NCBI RefSeq assembly: GCF_036116635.1 | Contig: NZ_CP107995.1 | Coordinates: 5,828,001-5,892,000 of the forward strand | Direction of reading: 5' to 3' | Length of the DNA stretch: 64,000 bases | Origin: Amycolatopsis sp. NBC_00345 | GTDB taxonomy: Bacteria; Actinomycetota; Actinomycetes; Mycobacteriales; Pseudonocardiaceae | Shown: positions 49,669 to 57,512 of the stretch, piece after piece | How the letters are laid out: each line of letters begins with the position of its first letter | Position numbering within the stretch: position 1 is the stretch's first letter | Position numbers and translations under genes: made by a program | Notes under the pieces: generated by a model | Told to the model about the DNA's origin: nothing | The model's database searches: none | Seen by the model: only the letters and a program-made list of their open reading frames with translations

Positions 49669-50610
49669 TCAGGCCGACCCCGGGGACATCGCGCGGCGCA
49701 CCGCCGAGCGCAGCCAGCCGTGACCGCCGTCGGCGGCCTGGCGGGGATGCCAGGCCATGCCGATGGCCAGCGGGGGCAACGGAAACGGGACGTCCAGCAG
49801 CCGCAGGCCCAGCGTCCGGGCCACCTCGGTCATCGGGTTCGCGACCGTACCGGGATCGGTCGAGGGGTCGGTCGCGGGGACCAGGCAGACGACATCGGTC
49901 CGGACGGCCAGGGTCATCGCGGCCAGGTGGCTGGGCAGCACGGCCACCACCCGCCGTTTGAGGTCGAGGTCGGCCAGTGCGGCGTCGGCCGGGCCGGTGA
50001 AACGGCCGCGGCGGCTCACGACCACGTGTGCGGCGGCCGCGAACCGGGCCGCGGTCAGCCGTCCCTCGGTCAGCGGGTGGCCCGCGCGCACGCCGGCCAC
50101 CATCCGCAGGGCGAGCAGCTGCTCGCTGCGGATCTCGGGGTCGACGTGGTCGAGCGCGCCGACCTCCAGGTCGATCTGCCCTTCCCGCAACGCCGGCCCG
50201 CCTTCCAGCTCCTCGGCGCGGAACCGCATCGCCACCCCGGGCGCCTCCTGGCCCGCGATCGCCAGCAGCCGGGGCGCCACGGCCGCGGCGACCAGGTCGG
50301 CGGCCTGCAAGGTGAACGTGCGGCTCAGCGTGCCCGGGTCGACGTCCACGCTGGGGGCGAGCAGCGCGCCGCACCGGCGCACGACCGCCGCCACCTCCTC
50401 GCGCATCGCCTCCGCCCGCGGCGTCGGCACCATGGCCTGCCCGGCCCGCACCAGCAACGGGTCGCCCAGCAGCCGCCGCAGCCGGCCGAGGGTGCGGCTC
50501 ATCGCCGCCGGGGAGGTGTGCAGCCGTTCCGCGGCCCGGGTGACGCTGTGCTCGGCCAGCAACGCGTCCAGCGCGACCAGAAGGTTCGCGTCGATGATCT
50601 GCTTGTTCAC
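49669..50610 (-). CDS. LysR-family transcriptional regulator
   Basis: 313 residues. HTH at 5-62 (DANLLVALDALLAEHSVTRAAERLHTSPAAMSRTLGRLRRLLGDPLLVRAGQAM), then the two-lobed effector domain (TLSRTFTLQAADLVAA, VPATDPSTDPGTV). The start GTG 50610 follows GGAAGAA. Divergent from the beta-propeller gene with 119 bases between starts; LysR members usually activate such a neighbour. Confidence 0.9.
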   Translation of the reverse strand: MNKQIIDANLLVALDALLAEHSVTRAAERLHTSPAAMSRTLGRLRRLLGDPLLVRAGQAMVPTPRAEAMREEVAAVVRRCGALLAPSVDVDPGTLSRTFTLQAADLVAAAVAPRLLAIAGQEAPGVAMRFRAEELEGGPALREGQIDLEVGALDHVDPEIRSEQLLALRMVAGVRAGHPLTEGRLTAARFAAAAHVVVSRRGRFTGPADAALADLDLKRRVVAVLPSHLAAMTLAVRTDVVCLVPATDPSTDPGTVANPMTEVARTLGLRLLDVPFPLPPLAIGMAWHPRQAADGGHGWLRSAVRRAMSPGSA

Positions 50611-50729
50611 CAGCGTTCTTCCATTCTGGACAACTATCCCGTGCTGACATTCCCATTGTGGCAACACCGAAGCCGGGACGACGGTGGGGGCACGACCGAA
50701 TCACCCTCACGGACAAGGAGCCACCCCCG

Positions 50730-51791
50730 ATGACCCGTCCTCACCTCGGCGACCGCCTGGCCGTGGTCAGCCAGAGCGGACCGACCGTCACCCTGTTCGA
50801 CGCCGTCACCCACCGGGCCGAAACGGTGCTGACGGTGCCGGCCCAGCCGCACGAGCTGTGCTTCGACGCCGAGCACCGCCTGCTCTACTGCACCAACAGC
50901 TACCTCGACGGCTACTACGGCCACAACGCCGGCCCCAACCACGAGCTCACCGTCATCGACCCGGACGCGGGCCGGATCGTCGAGGTGATCGACCTGTCCC
51001 CCGAGCACGGCCCGCACGGGCTGGCCCTCGACCCGGCCCGGCAGCTGCTCTACGTCAGTGTCGAAGCCGGTCCCGCGGGCCCCGGCGGCGTGGTCGTCCT
51101 CGACACGACCACCCGCAAAGTGCTGCGCCGCATCGACACTCTCGCCCCCGGCCCGCACTGGTTCGTGATCGACCCGGACGGGAAACTCGGCTACGCGGCC
51201 AACAAGGAGGCGCCGTTCGTCACCGTGGTCGAGCTGGCCACCGGCGCGGTGGTCGACAAGATCTCCGTGTCCGGGAGCGAGGGCATCGCGGTCAGCCCGG
51301 ACGGCTCGACCGTGGCGGTGGCCGCGCAGCACGCCGACCTGACGCACCGGGCCGTCGCCCCCTCGATCGCGCTGATCGACACCCGCAGTGGCGCGCTCGT
51401 CCGGACCCTGCCCACGGAGTACGCCGTCCACCCCGTGCACTGGACGGCCACCGGCGTGCTGCTGGCCGGTGAGGTGCGGACCGCGGCCGACACCGGGACC
51501 GCCTCGGACGGCGGATCCTTCGCGCAGATGCCCACCGGGCAGCTGGCGGTGTGGGCGGGCCCGTCGGCGGCCGAGGTCGAACGCGTGGGCACCGTGGAGG
51601 TCGGCGCGATGCCGCTGACCCTGACCTCGTCCCCCGACGGCGCGCGGGCCTACCTCGCGAACGTCATCACCTCGACCGTCAGCGTGGTGGACCTGGCCGA
51701 CCCGGCGCGTCCCACCGTCGTCGACACCCTGGACGTGCCGCGGGCCGGGGAGCCGGGCGCGCACGGGATGGCCTACATCACCGGCGCCTGA
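50730..51791 (+). CDS. YncE-like beta-propeller protein
   Basis: 353 residues with repeated blade motifs: PHELCFDAEHRLLYCTNSYLDGYYG, HGLALDPARQLLYVSVEAG, HWFVIDPDGKLGYAANKEAP, EGIAVSPDGSTVAVAAQHA and SSPDGARAYLANVITSTVSVVDL. This is the lactonase/YncE propeller group. No signal peptide is seen, so it is probably cytosolic; a lactonase-like role is possible but unproven. Start ATG with ACAAGGAG. Divergent from the LysR gene. Confidence 0.85.
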   Translation: MTRPHLGDRLAVVSQSGPTVTLFDAVTHRAETVLTVPAQPHELCFDAEHRLLYCTNSYLDGYYGHNAGPNHELTVIDPDAGRIVEVIDLSPEHGPHGLALDPARQLLYVSVEAGPAGPGGVVVLDTTTRKVLRRIDTLAPGPHWFVIDPDGKLGYAANKEAPFVTVVELATGAVVDKISVSGSEGIAVSPDGSTVAVAAQHADLTHRAVAPSIALIDTRSGALVRTLPTEYAVHPVHWTATGVLLAGEVRTAADTGTASDGGSFAQMPTGQLAVWAGPSAAEVERVGTVEVGAMPLTLTSSPDGARAYLANVITSTVSVVDLADPARPTVVDTLDVPRAGEPGAHGMAYITGA

Positions 51792-51802
51792 CCGGTTGAC
51801 GC

Positions 51803-51845
51803 CCGCGGGATCGGCGCCACTCAGGTGAGCGGCGCCGATCCGCGG
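51803..51845. terminator. Bidirectional hairpin terminator
   Basis: CCGCGGGATCGGCGCC and GGCGCCGATCCGCGG pair through nearly the whole length with one bulge around a 12-base loop, between convergent stops at 51791 and 51877. Confidence 0.7.
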
Positions 51846-51876
51846 TCAGGCGACGGTGCTTTCAGGCGACTGGGCT

Positions 51877-52380
51877 TCAGGCGACTTTGTGCAGGATCAC
51901 GTCCATCGACGGGGCCCAGTTCACGCCGTCGGGGCTGGCCTCGTGGCGCACGACCTGGGTCCGGCCGCCGTCGGTCAGCGTCACGGTGGAGCGCGTCCGC
52001 TCGCCGGTCCACCGGAGCACGTCACCGTCGATCTCCAGGCGGGAGTGGTGGACGTTGCCGAAGCTGTCGTAGAAGGTCGAGCGGTACGCGTCTTCGTGCA
52101 CGCCGATCATCTCGACGCCGCCGACGGCCGTCTCGCCGATCCGCCCGAAAGCCGAGTGCAGGACGAAAAACCCGCCGGGCGCCCACTCGTAGACGTCGCT
52201 GGTCAGGATCGCCGCGGCCGGGATCTCGGCGGTGCCGATCGTGTGGCCTTCGTTGATCCACTTGCCGATCAGGACCTCAAGGGCCTGGTGGCGGCCGTCG
52301 CGGACGGCCGCGGCCTGGTCGGTCTGCTCGACACCGGCGGCGACGGCGACAACACGGGCGGACTCAGTGGTTTCCGGCAT
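51877..52380 (-). CDS. DUF1579-like lipocalin-fold protein
   Basis: 167 residues. ALEVLIGKWINEGHTI, SDVYEWAPGGFFVLHSAFGRIG, GVEMIGVHEDAYRSTFYDSFGNV and RHEASPDGVNWAPSMDVILHKV match the DUF1579-type beta-barrel, of unknown function. Located 80 bases downstream of the TioE-type MerR gene on the same strand, so possibly under its control with the divergent esterase. Confidence 0.7.
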   Translation of the reverse strand: MPETTESARVVAVAAGVEQTDQAAAVRDGRHQALEVLIGKWINEGHTIGTAEIPAAAILTSDVYEWAPGGFFVLHSAFGRIGETAVGGVEMIGVHEDAYRSTFYDSFGNVHHSRLEIDGDVLRWTGERTRSTVTLTDGGRTQVVRHEASPDGVNWAPSMDVILHKVA

Positions 52381-52460
52381 CGGAACTCCTCGGTTTCGGG
52401 GGTGATCTCGGCAGGGGGTCGGAGCCGATCCGGGCGTCCGGACATCGTGGCGGAAAGAAA

Positions 52461-53165
52461 TCAGCCGGGCTCGATCAGGCCCAGGTAGGCGCTGAGCCGG
52501 GTGGCCGCGTCGAGCATGGCCCGCCCCTGCTCGGTGAGCTTGCGCTGCCAGTCGTCCAGGGCGCTGGACAGGCGGGCGGTGCCGCCGGCCGTGCGGACCT
52601 GCTGGACCACGGTGGCGATGCGCTCCAGCGGGTAGCCGCCGCGGCGGAGGAGGTGCGCGAGTTCGGCGTCGCGGACGTCGGTGGCGCGATAGACGCGGTA
52701 TCCGGTGGCCGGGTCCCGGGCGGGCACGAGGATGCCGGCGCCCTCCCAGTTGCGCACGGTCGCCGGGGTGACCCGGAGCCGGCGCGCGAGTTCGCCGATG
52801 GTCCGGGCCGCTCGATCCGGGGTGGCATCGGGCTCCGCCGTCAGGTCGTCCACCGCCTCGCGCACCGCTTCGAGGGTCTCCCGGTCGCGGAGCAGCTGGT
52901 AGTGGCCATGGTCGACGGCCGTGAGCGCGCCGTCGACGTCGCCGACGGTGAGCGCGCCCATGATCCGGCCGGCGGTCGAATGCCCGTACGCCGGGATCAG
53001 CGCGAGGTAGGCGCGCAACGCCGCCGCGTGCACCTCGGTGTAGATCCGGTAGCCGCTGGGGGTGCGCTGGGCGGGCGGGAGGAAGCCGTCACGCTCGTAG
53101 TTGCGGACCGCCTGGGCCGAGATGCCGTGCTCCCGCGCGAGGCCGGCCGGTTTGAAGGTGAACAC
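52461..53165 (-). CDS. TioE-type MerR regulator with two HTH domains
   Basis: 234 residues with two MerR-like winged helices: residues 5-60 (PAGLAREHGISAQAVRNYERDGFLPPAQRTPSGYRIYTEVHAAAL) and about 122-180 (IGELARRLRVTPATVRNWEGAGILVPARDPATGYRVYRATDVRDAELAHLL). The tandem arrangement is that of the TioE-family regulators often found beside erythromycin-esterase-like genes, which matches the divergent gene here. GTG start at 53165, probably near the transcription start; inverted repeats for its binding follow at 53170-53217. Confidence 0.88.
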   Translation of the reverse strand: MFTFKPAGLAREHGISAQAVRNYERDGFLPPAQRTPSGYRIYTEVHAAALRAYLALIPAYGHSTAGRIMGALTVGDVDGALTAVDHGHYQLLRDRETLEAVREAVDDLTAEPDATPDRAARTIGELARRLRVTPATVRNWEGAGILVPARDPATGYRVYRATDVRDAELAHLLRRGGYPLERIATVVQQVRTAGGTARLSSALDDWQRKLTEQGRAMLDAATRLSAYLGLIEPG

Positions 53166-53169
53166 CGGT

Positions 53170-53248
53170 TTGAGACTTTACCGCACCTGCTCGTGGCCAG
53201 AGCGGAAAAAGTCTCAACTGTACTTTCAGAGATACGCTTGAGTCTCAT
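53170..53248. promoter_or_regulatory. TioE-type operator region of the regulator/erythromycin esterase pair
   Basis: TTGAGACTTT at 53170-53179 is exactly inverted as AAAGTCTCAA at 53208-53217, and a related TTGAGTCTCATG lies at 53239 next to the esterase start. Three half-site-like blocks between the divergent starts (53165 and 53247) suit a double-HTH regulator. Confidence 0.55.
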
Positions 53249-54389
53249 GAGTCAAGACATTCGAGACTTCACCCCGGCGTCCTGTGACCTCCTTGGCTTC
53301 GGCGAGCCGGCCCACGCGGAACCGGCCTTCGGCTGGGTCCGCAACGAGCTGTTCGACCGGCTGGCCGGCGCCGGCTTCCGGTCCATCGCACTGGAGACCG
53401 ACCGGGTGGCCGCCCTCGCCGTGAACGACTTCGTCCAGGACGGAGCAGGCACCCTCGACGCCGTGCTGAGCGAGGGCTTCTCCCACGAATTCGGCGCGCT
53501 GGAGACCAATCGGGCGCTGGTCGCCTGGATGCGCGAGTACAACAAAAACCGTCCTGCGGAAGAGAAGCTGGCGTTCCACGGCTTCGACGCGCCGACCGAG
53601 ATGATGAGCGCCCCCAGCCCGCGGCGTTACCTCGAACACGCCCGCGACTACCTGGGCCGCGACCTCGACATCGCGAGCCTGGCCGGCGAGGACGAGCGGT
53701 GGAGCCGCACGGAAGCGGTGCTGGACCCGGCGATGTCGCCCGGCGCCACTCCCGAGGCCGAGCGGCTGCGCACGATCGCCGACGACCTGCTCACCGCGCT
53801 TTACCTGCGGGCACCGGAACTGGTCGCGGCGACTTCACGCGCCGAGTGGCTGCGGGCCCGGACGCACCTGACCGGCGGGCTCGACCTGCTGCGCTACCAC
53901 AAGCAGTCGTCGGAGCGGCTCGAGCGCAACGAGCGGATCTCCCGCATGTCCGCCGTCCGGGACGCGCTGATGGCCCGGAACCTCCTCGACATCCGCGAGA
54001 TCGAAGCGCGGCGGGGCCCGACCCTGGTCTTCGCCCACAACCTCCACCTGCAGCGGAGCCCGAGCCACTGGGGCCTGAACGAGCTGAAGCTCAACTGGCT
54101 GGGCGCCGGCGCCATCGTGGCGTCCCTTGTGGACGATCGGTACGCCTTCATCGCGGGCAGCCTCGGCCGGAGCGTCACCCTCGGCCTGCAGCCACCCGCC
54201 GCGGACACCTATGAGGGCCTCCTGCAGACCGACGCCGCCTGGTCCCTGACGAAGGCCACCGCGGCCGCGGACGCCCGTACCCGCACCGACATCATCGTGG
54301 AACAGGGCTACTTCCCGCTCACCGAGGCAACCCTGAACGGCGCCGACGCGGTGCTGCACATCAGCGACGCGTCTCTTTCGCGCTCCTGA
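53247..54389 (+). CDS. Erythromycin esterase family protein
   Basis: 380 residues. LLGFGEPAHAEPAFGWVRNELFDRLAGAGFRSIALETDR contains the conserved GE..H and E residues of the Ere/EreA family, and FAHNLHLQRSPSHWG with HGFDAPTE give other family marks. Ere-type enzymes hydrolyse the lactone of macrolides; many homologues act on other substrates. With the TioE-like repressor this looks like an inducible hydrolase unit. Start ATG 53247 is inside the operator region, indicating a very short leader. Confidence 0.87.
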   Translation: MSQDIRDFTPASCDLLGFGEPAHAEPAFGWVRNELFDRLAGAGFRSIALETDRVAALAVNDFVQDGAGTLDAVLSEGFSHEFGALETNRALVAWMREYNKNRPAEEKLAFHGFDAPTEMMSAPSPRRYLEHARDYLGRDLDIASLAGEDERWSRTEAVLDPAMSPGATPEAERLRTIADDLLTALYLRAPELVAATSRAEWLRARTHLTGGLDLLRYHKQSSERLERNERISRMSAVRDALMARNLLDIREIEARRGPTLVFAHNLHLQRSPSHWGLNELKLNWLGAGAIVASLVDDRYAFIAGSLGRSVTLGLQPPAADTYEGLLQTDAAWSLTKATAAADARTRTDIIVEQGYFPLTEATLNGADAVLHISDASLSRS

Positions 54390-54393
54390 CAGC

Positions 54394-54430
54394 GTCTCCC
54401 CGTGGCCGAACGGTCCGGCCACGGGGAGAC
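54394..54430. terminator. Hairpin terminator between convergent genes
   Basis: GTCTCCCCGTGGCC, nine bases, then GGCCACGGGGAGAC: a perfect 14-bp stem between stops at 54389 and 54432. Confidence 0.8.
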
Positions 54431-54431
54431 G

Positions 54432-55148
54432 TCACACCAGTGGCTCGCCGCCGTCGAGGCTCAGCGAAACACCGGTCAGGAACGGGCTGGCCAGGGCGAA
54501 CACCACAGCGTCCGCGATGTCGTCGGGCGTGCCGATGCGGCGCGCCGGGCTGCTGGCGGACCGCTGGGCGAACAGCGCGGCCTTCTTCTCCTCGCCGAGC
54601 GCGTCGTACGCGCCGGTGTCGATCGTGCCCGGCGAGACGGCGTTGACGCGGATCGGCGCCAGTTCCACGGCGAGCGAGCGGGTGAGGACGTCGACCGCGC
54701 CGTTGGTCGCCGCGACCGCGAGCATGCCGATCGAGGGCTTCTGGGCCGAGGAGCCGGAGAAGAGCACGAACGAGCCGTCCTCGGGCATCCGCGGGGCCAG
54801 GTGCTTCGCCAGCAGGATCGGGCCGACGACCTTGGTGCTGAAGGAAAGCAGGACGGTCTCCGGAGCGAGGTCCCCGATCTGGCCGCGGGCGCGCGCCGAC
54901 GCGGTGGACACGACGTGGTCGACCCGGCCCAGCCGTTCGCCGAGGGCCGCGACGCTCGCTTCGTCGGTCAAGTCGACCGTCTCGGCCGAGATGCCGGGAT
55001 CGTCGTAGGCCGCCGCGAGCTTCTCGCCGTCGCGGCCGGCCACGACCACCTCCGCACCGGCGGCGCGGACCGCGAGCACGGTCGCCCTGGCGATGCCGCT
55101 GCCGCGTCCGACGACCAGGACTTTGCTTCCCTCAAAGGATGTGGACAT
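54432..55148 (-). CDS. SDR family protein lacking the catalytic Tyr-Lys
   Basis: 238 residues with a Rossmann fold: VVGRGSGIARATV (cofactor motif), STASARARG (normally NNAG), and RVNAVSPGTIDTGAY, TPDDIADAVVFALAS, GVSLSLDGGEPLV at the C-terminus. The catalytic YxxxK is replaced: the aligned stretch reads LAVAATNGAVDVL. It may be a divergent reductase or a non-catalytic regulator as in NmrA-like proteins. ATG 55148 follows AAGGAG. It follows the decayed DUF427 gene. Confidence 0.8.
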   Translation of the reverse strand: MSTSFEGSKVLVVGRGSGIARATVLAVRAAGAEVVVAGRDGEKLAAAYDDPGISAETVDLTDEASVAALGERLGRVDHVVSTASARARGQIGDLAPETVLLSFSTKVVGPILLAKHLAPRMPEDGSFVLFSGSSAQKPSIGMLAVAATNGAVDVLTRSLAVELAPIRVNAVSPGTIDTGAYDALGEEKKAALFAQRSASSPARRIGTPDDIADAVVFALASPFLTGVSLSLDGGEPLV

Positions 55149-55230
55149 CGTCTTGTCTCCTTAGGACAGTTTCGCCGCTTCGCCGGCATCCAAGCCGCGA
55201 TCGACGCCGTGGGGAACCACCCGGCGCGCA

Positions 55231-55526
55231 CTGCCGAGGCGCGAAACCGGACTCGTACAGCACCACCGGCCGCCGGGTGCCGGCGACGACCCAATCGCCG
55301 TCCCGCACGACGAGGTGGCGGGAGGTGCCGCGGATGTCGTTGCGGTGGTACAGATCCGCGGCGCGGCCGACGATCCGCTCGTCCTCTTCGTAGAACGCGT
55401 CCATCACCCGCCACGCGAACGCCACCCGGCCCCGCAGCTCGCCCGCGTAACCAGGAAGACCGGTGTACTGCCACGCCGCCCGACGGACCTCGTCGACAGC
55501 GGTCCCTGTTGCCAAGCCAGCCCCAT
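55231..55526 (-). pseudogene. Decayed DUF427-type gene
   Basis: An ATG at 55526 with AGAAGGGA reads MGLAWQQGPLSTRSVG, the usual start of a two-domain DUF427 protein. The rest of that frame is noise, but another frame gives AAWQYTGLPGYAGELRGRVAFAWRVMDAFYEEDERIVG, then RHLVVRDGDWVVAGTRRPVVLYESGFAPR, the second domain. The intervening 100 or so residues and the C-terminal end (after FAPR) are missing. This fits an internal deletion plus truncation. Confidence 0.65.
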
Positions 55527-55548
55527 CGTCGTTGTCCCTTCTCGCTTT

Positions 55549-56409
55549 TCAGACGCGGCCGAGGAAGCCGAGAATCAGCTGGGCGACCTCGTCACCCGCG
55601 CTCTCCAGCAGGAAGTGCCCGCCGTCGAGCAGGTGGATCTCGGCGTCCGGGACGTCCTCGGCGAACGCGCGGGCGCCTTCGGGCCCGAAGATCGGGTCGC
55701 CCCGGCCCCACACCGCCAGCACCGGGGGAAGGGTGGTGCGCAGGTACTCGTGCAGCGCCGGGTACAGCGGCGAGTTGGTCGCGTAGTCGCGGAACAGGGC
55801 CAGCTGGATGGCGTCGTTGCCCGGCCGCGAGAGCAGCGCGAAGTCGTGGTGCCAGGTGTCGGGGCTGACCAGGCTCTTGTCCGGCTCCCCGGTGAGGTAC
55901 TGCGACCGAGTGCTCTCCAGGCTCAGCGCGCCACGGATCTTCGCTTCGGTCTCGGGGGTCTGCTCGCGCTGGTAGGCCCACACGTTCTTCCAGAAGCCCT
56001 CGACGAAGCCGGCGTCGTAGCCGTTGCCGTTCTGCGTGACGATCGCCGTGACGACCTTCGGGTCGGCCAGCGCGAGCCGCCAGCCGATCGGGGCGCCGTA
56101 GTCCTGGACGTAGATGGCGTACCTCGTCACGCCCAGCTGGTCCAGCAGCCCGGCGGTCAGCTCGGTCAGCGCGTCGAAGGTGTAGCCGAACTCGTCGGCC
56201 GGCGGGGCCGCGGACAGCCCGAAGCCCAGGTGGTCCGGCGCGATGACGTGATAGCGGACGGCCAGCTCCGGGATCAGGTTCCGGAACATGAACGAGCTGG
56301 TCGGGAAGCCGTGCAGGAGCACGATCACCGGCGCGTCGGCGGGGCCGGCCTCCCGGTAGAACAGCTCCTGGCCCCGGACGGTCGCGTAACGGTGGTGAAC
56401 GGCGGTCAT
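55549..56409 (-). CDS. Haloalkane dehalogenase/epoxide hydrolase-like alpha/beta hydrolase
   Basis: 286 residues. Oxyanion motif LLHGFPTSSFMFRN near 33, nucleophile Asp in VQDYGAPIG near 102, Asp/Glu in VWGRGDPIFG near 234 and His in LDGGHFLLES near 263. The D-nucleophile elbow marks haloalkane dehalogenase/epoxide hydrolase relatives, for which substrates cannot be assigned. The start is preceded by AAGGGGTTAGAA. A long nested inverted repeat upstream suggests control by an unlinked regulator. Confidence 0.9.
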   Translation of the reverse strand: MTAVHHRYATVRGQELFYREAGPADAPVIVLLHGFPTSSFMFRNLIPELAVRYHVIAPDHLGFGLSAAPPADEFGYTFDALTELTAGLLDQLGVTRYAIYVQDYGAPIGWRLALADPKVVTAIVTQNGNGYDAGFVEGFWKNVWAYQREQTPETEAKIRGALSLESTRSQYLTGEPDKSLVSPDTWHHDFALLSRPGNDAIQLALFRDYATNSPLYPALHEYLRTTLPPVLAVWGRGDPIFGPEGARAFAEDVPDAEIHLLDGGHFLLESAGDEVAQLILGFLGRV

Positions 56410-56411
56410 TT

Positions 56412-56489
56412 CTAACCCCTTCGACGCAGGTTGATGGTTAGAGCCAAGCAGGTTTGGCTCTAACTTGTCAACCCGTTTCGAGGGGTTAG
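56412..56489. promoter_or_regulatory. Nested inverted repeats upstream of the dehalogenase-like gene
   Basis: GTTAGAGCCAA (56437-56447) is exactly inverted as TTGGCTCTAAC (56454-56464); an outer pair CTAACCCC (56412-56419) and GGGGTTAG (56482-56489) encloses it. A minus-strand TTGACA lies at the right edge of the inner repeat, so binding should block the promoter. No regulator gene adjoins. Confidence 0.6.
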
Positions 56490-56523
56490 TTCTTGCAGGC
56501 CCTCGGACTCCGGCCCGGCTTCC

Positions 56524-57411
56524 TCACCGCACCTGCGGCAGAACCTCCTTCTGCAGCAAGGAATACAGCTCACGAGCCTCGTCCGGTGGGCCGAACGTCG
56601 GGACGAACAGCTCGTCCAAGCCGGCCTCGCGCCAGCGGCCGATGGTGTCCACGAGCTGCGCCACGGATCCGCCGAGGACGAAGCGCCCCGGCTGGGCGTC
56701 CACGTCGCCGACTGTCAGCACCGCCTGCGTGGTGCGGCGGATGGACCGCGGGTCGCGGCCGATGCGTTCGCAGTGCTGGTCGAGGACCGCGGACTTCTGG
56801 GCGAAGACCTCGGGGTCGGACCAGGTGTTCCACTCGTCGGCGTGCTCGGCGACGATGCCCAGCATGCGGCGCTCGCCGGAGGCACCGATCAGGATCGGCA
56901 CGCGGGGACGGACGACGGGCGTCCGCGGCGCGTCGGTGACCGTGTAGTACTCGCCCTTGAACGTGGTCCGCGGCTCGGTCAGCAGGCCGCGGAGCACGGT
57001 CAGGCCTTCCTCGAACCGGTCGATGCGCTCGCGGACGGTGCCGAGCTCGATGCCGTACGCGGCGTGCTCGTTCAGCTGCCAGCCCGCGCCGACGCCGAGC
57101 ACCAGCCGGCCGCCGCTGAGGTTGTCGATGGTCGCCGCGATGTTCGCCAGCACGGCCGGGTGCCGGTAGGTCATGCCGGCGACCAGGCTGCCCAGCCGCA
57201 CCCTCGGCACCGCCGCCGCCAGCGCGGCCAGCAGGCTGAAGCACTCATGCAGCGCCGGCTCTGCGACCGCTTCGGTCCCGGAGTTCATCATGAAGTGGTC
57301 CGCCACCCAGACGCTGTCGTACCCCGCCTGCTCGACCTCGCCCGCCACCGCGAGCACGTCCTCGGTCGCCCACCCAGGGCTCAGCCACGCCCCGACCGCC
57401 AGCTCCGCCAC
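56524..57411 (-). CDS. LLM-class flavin/F420-dependent oxidoreductase
   Basis: 295 residues, TIM-barrel luciferase-like: AVGAWLSPGWATEDVLAVAGEVEQAGYDSVWVADHF, LGSLVAGMTYRHPAVLANIAATIDNLSGGRLVLGVGAGW (the GRLxLGxGxG motif), and PVVRPRVPILIGASGERRML. F420-dependent relatives reduce or oxidise diverse metabolites in actinobacteria. GAGGACT precedes the ATG. It may be in one unit with the hydrolase gene 115 bases downstream, although that has its own operator. Confidence 0.9.
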   Translation of the reverse strand: MAELAVGAWLSPGWATEDVLAVAGEVEQAGYDSVWVADHFMMNSGTEAVAEPALHECFSLLAALAAAVPRVRLGSLVAGMTYRHPAVLANIAATIDNLSGGRLVLGVGAGWQLNEHAAYGIELGTVRERIDRFEEGLTVLRGLLTEPRTTFKGEYYTVTDAPRTPVVRPRVPILIGASGERRMLGIVAEHADEWNTWSDPEVFAQKSAVLDQHCERIGRDPRSIRRTTQAVLTVGDVDAQPGRFVLGGSVAQLVDTIGRWREAGLDELFVPTFGPPDEARELYSLLQKEVLPQVR

Positions 57412-57512
57412 CGGAGTCCTCCTCTCTTCGGCCCGCAGTCCCGCGCGCCTGGTCCCCAGCCTGCCACGCGACCCCGACAGAATTCAGCGACCGCCTCCGC
57501 CGACCGGCGTGG

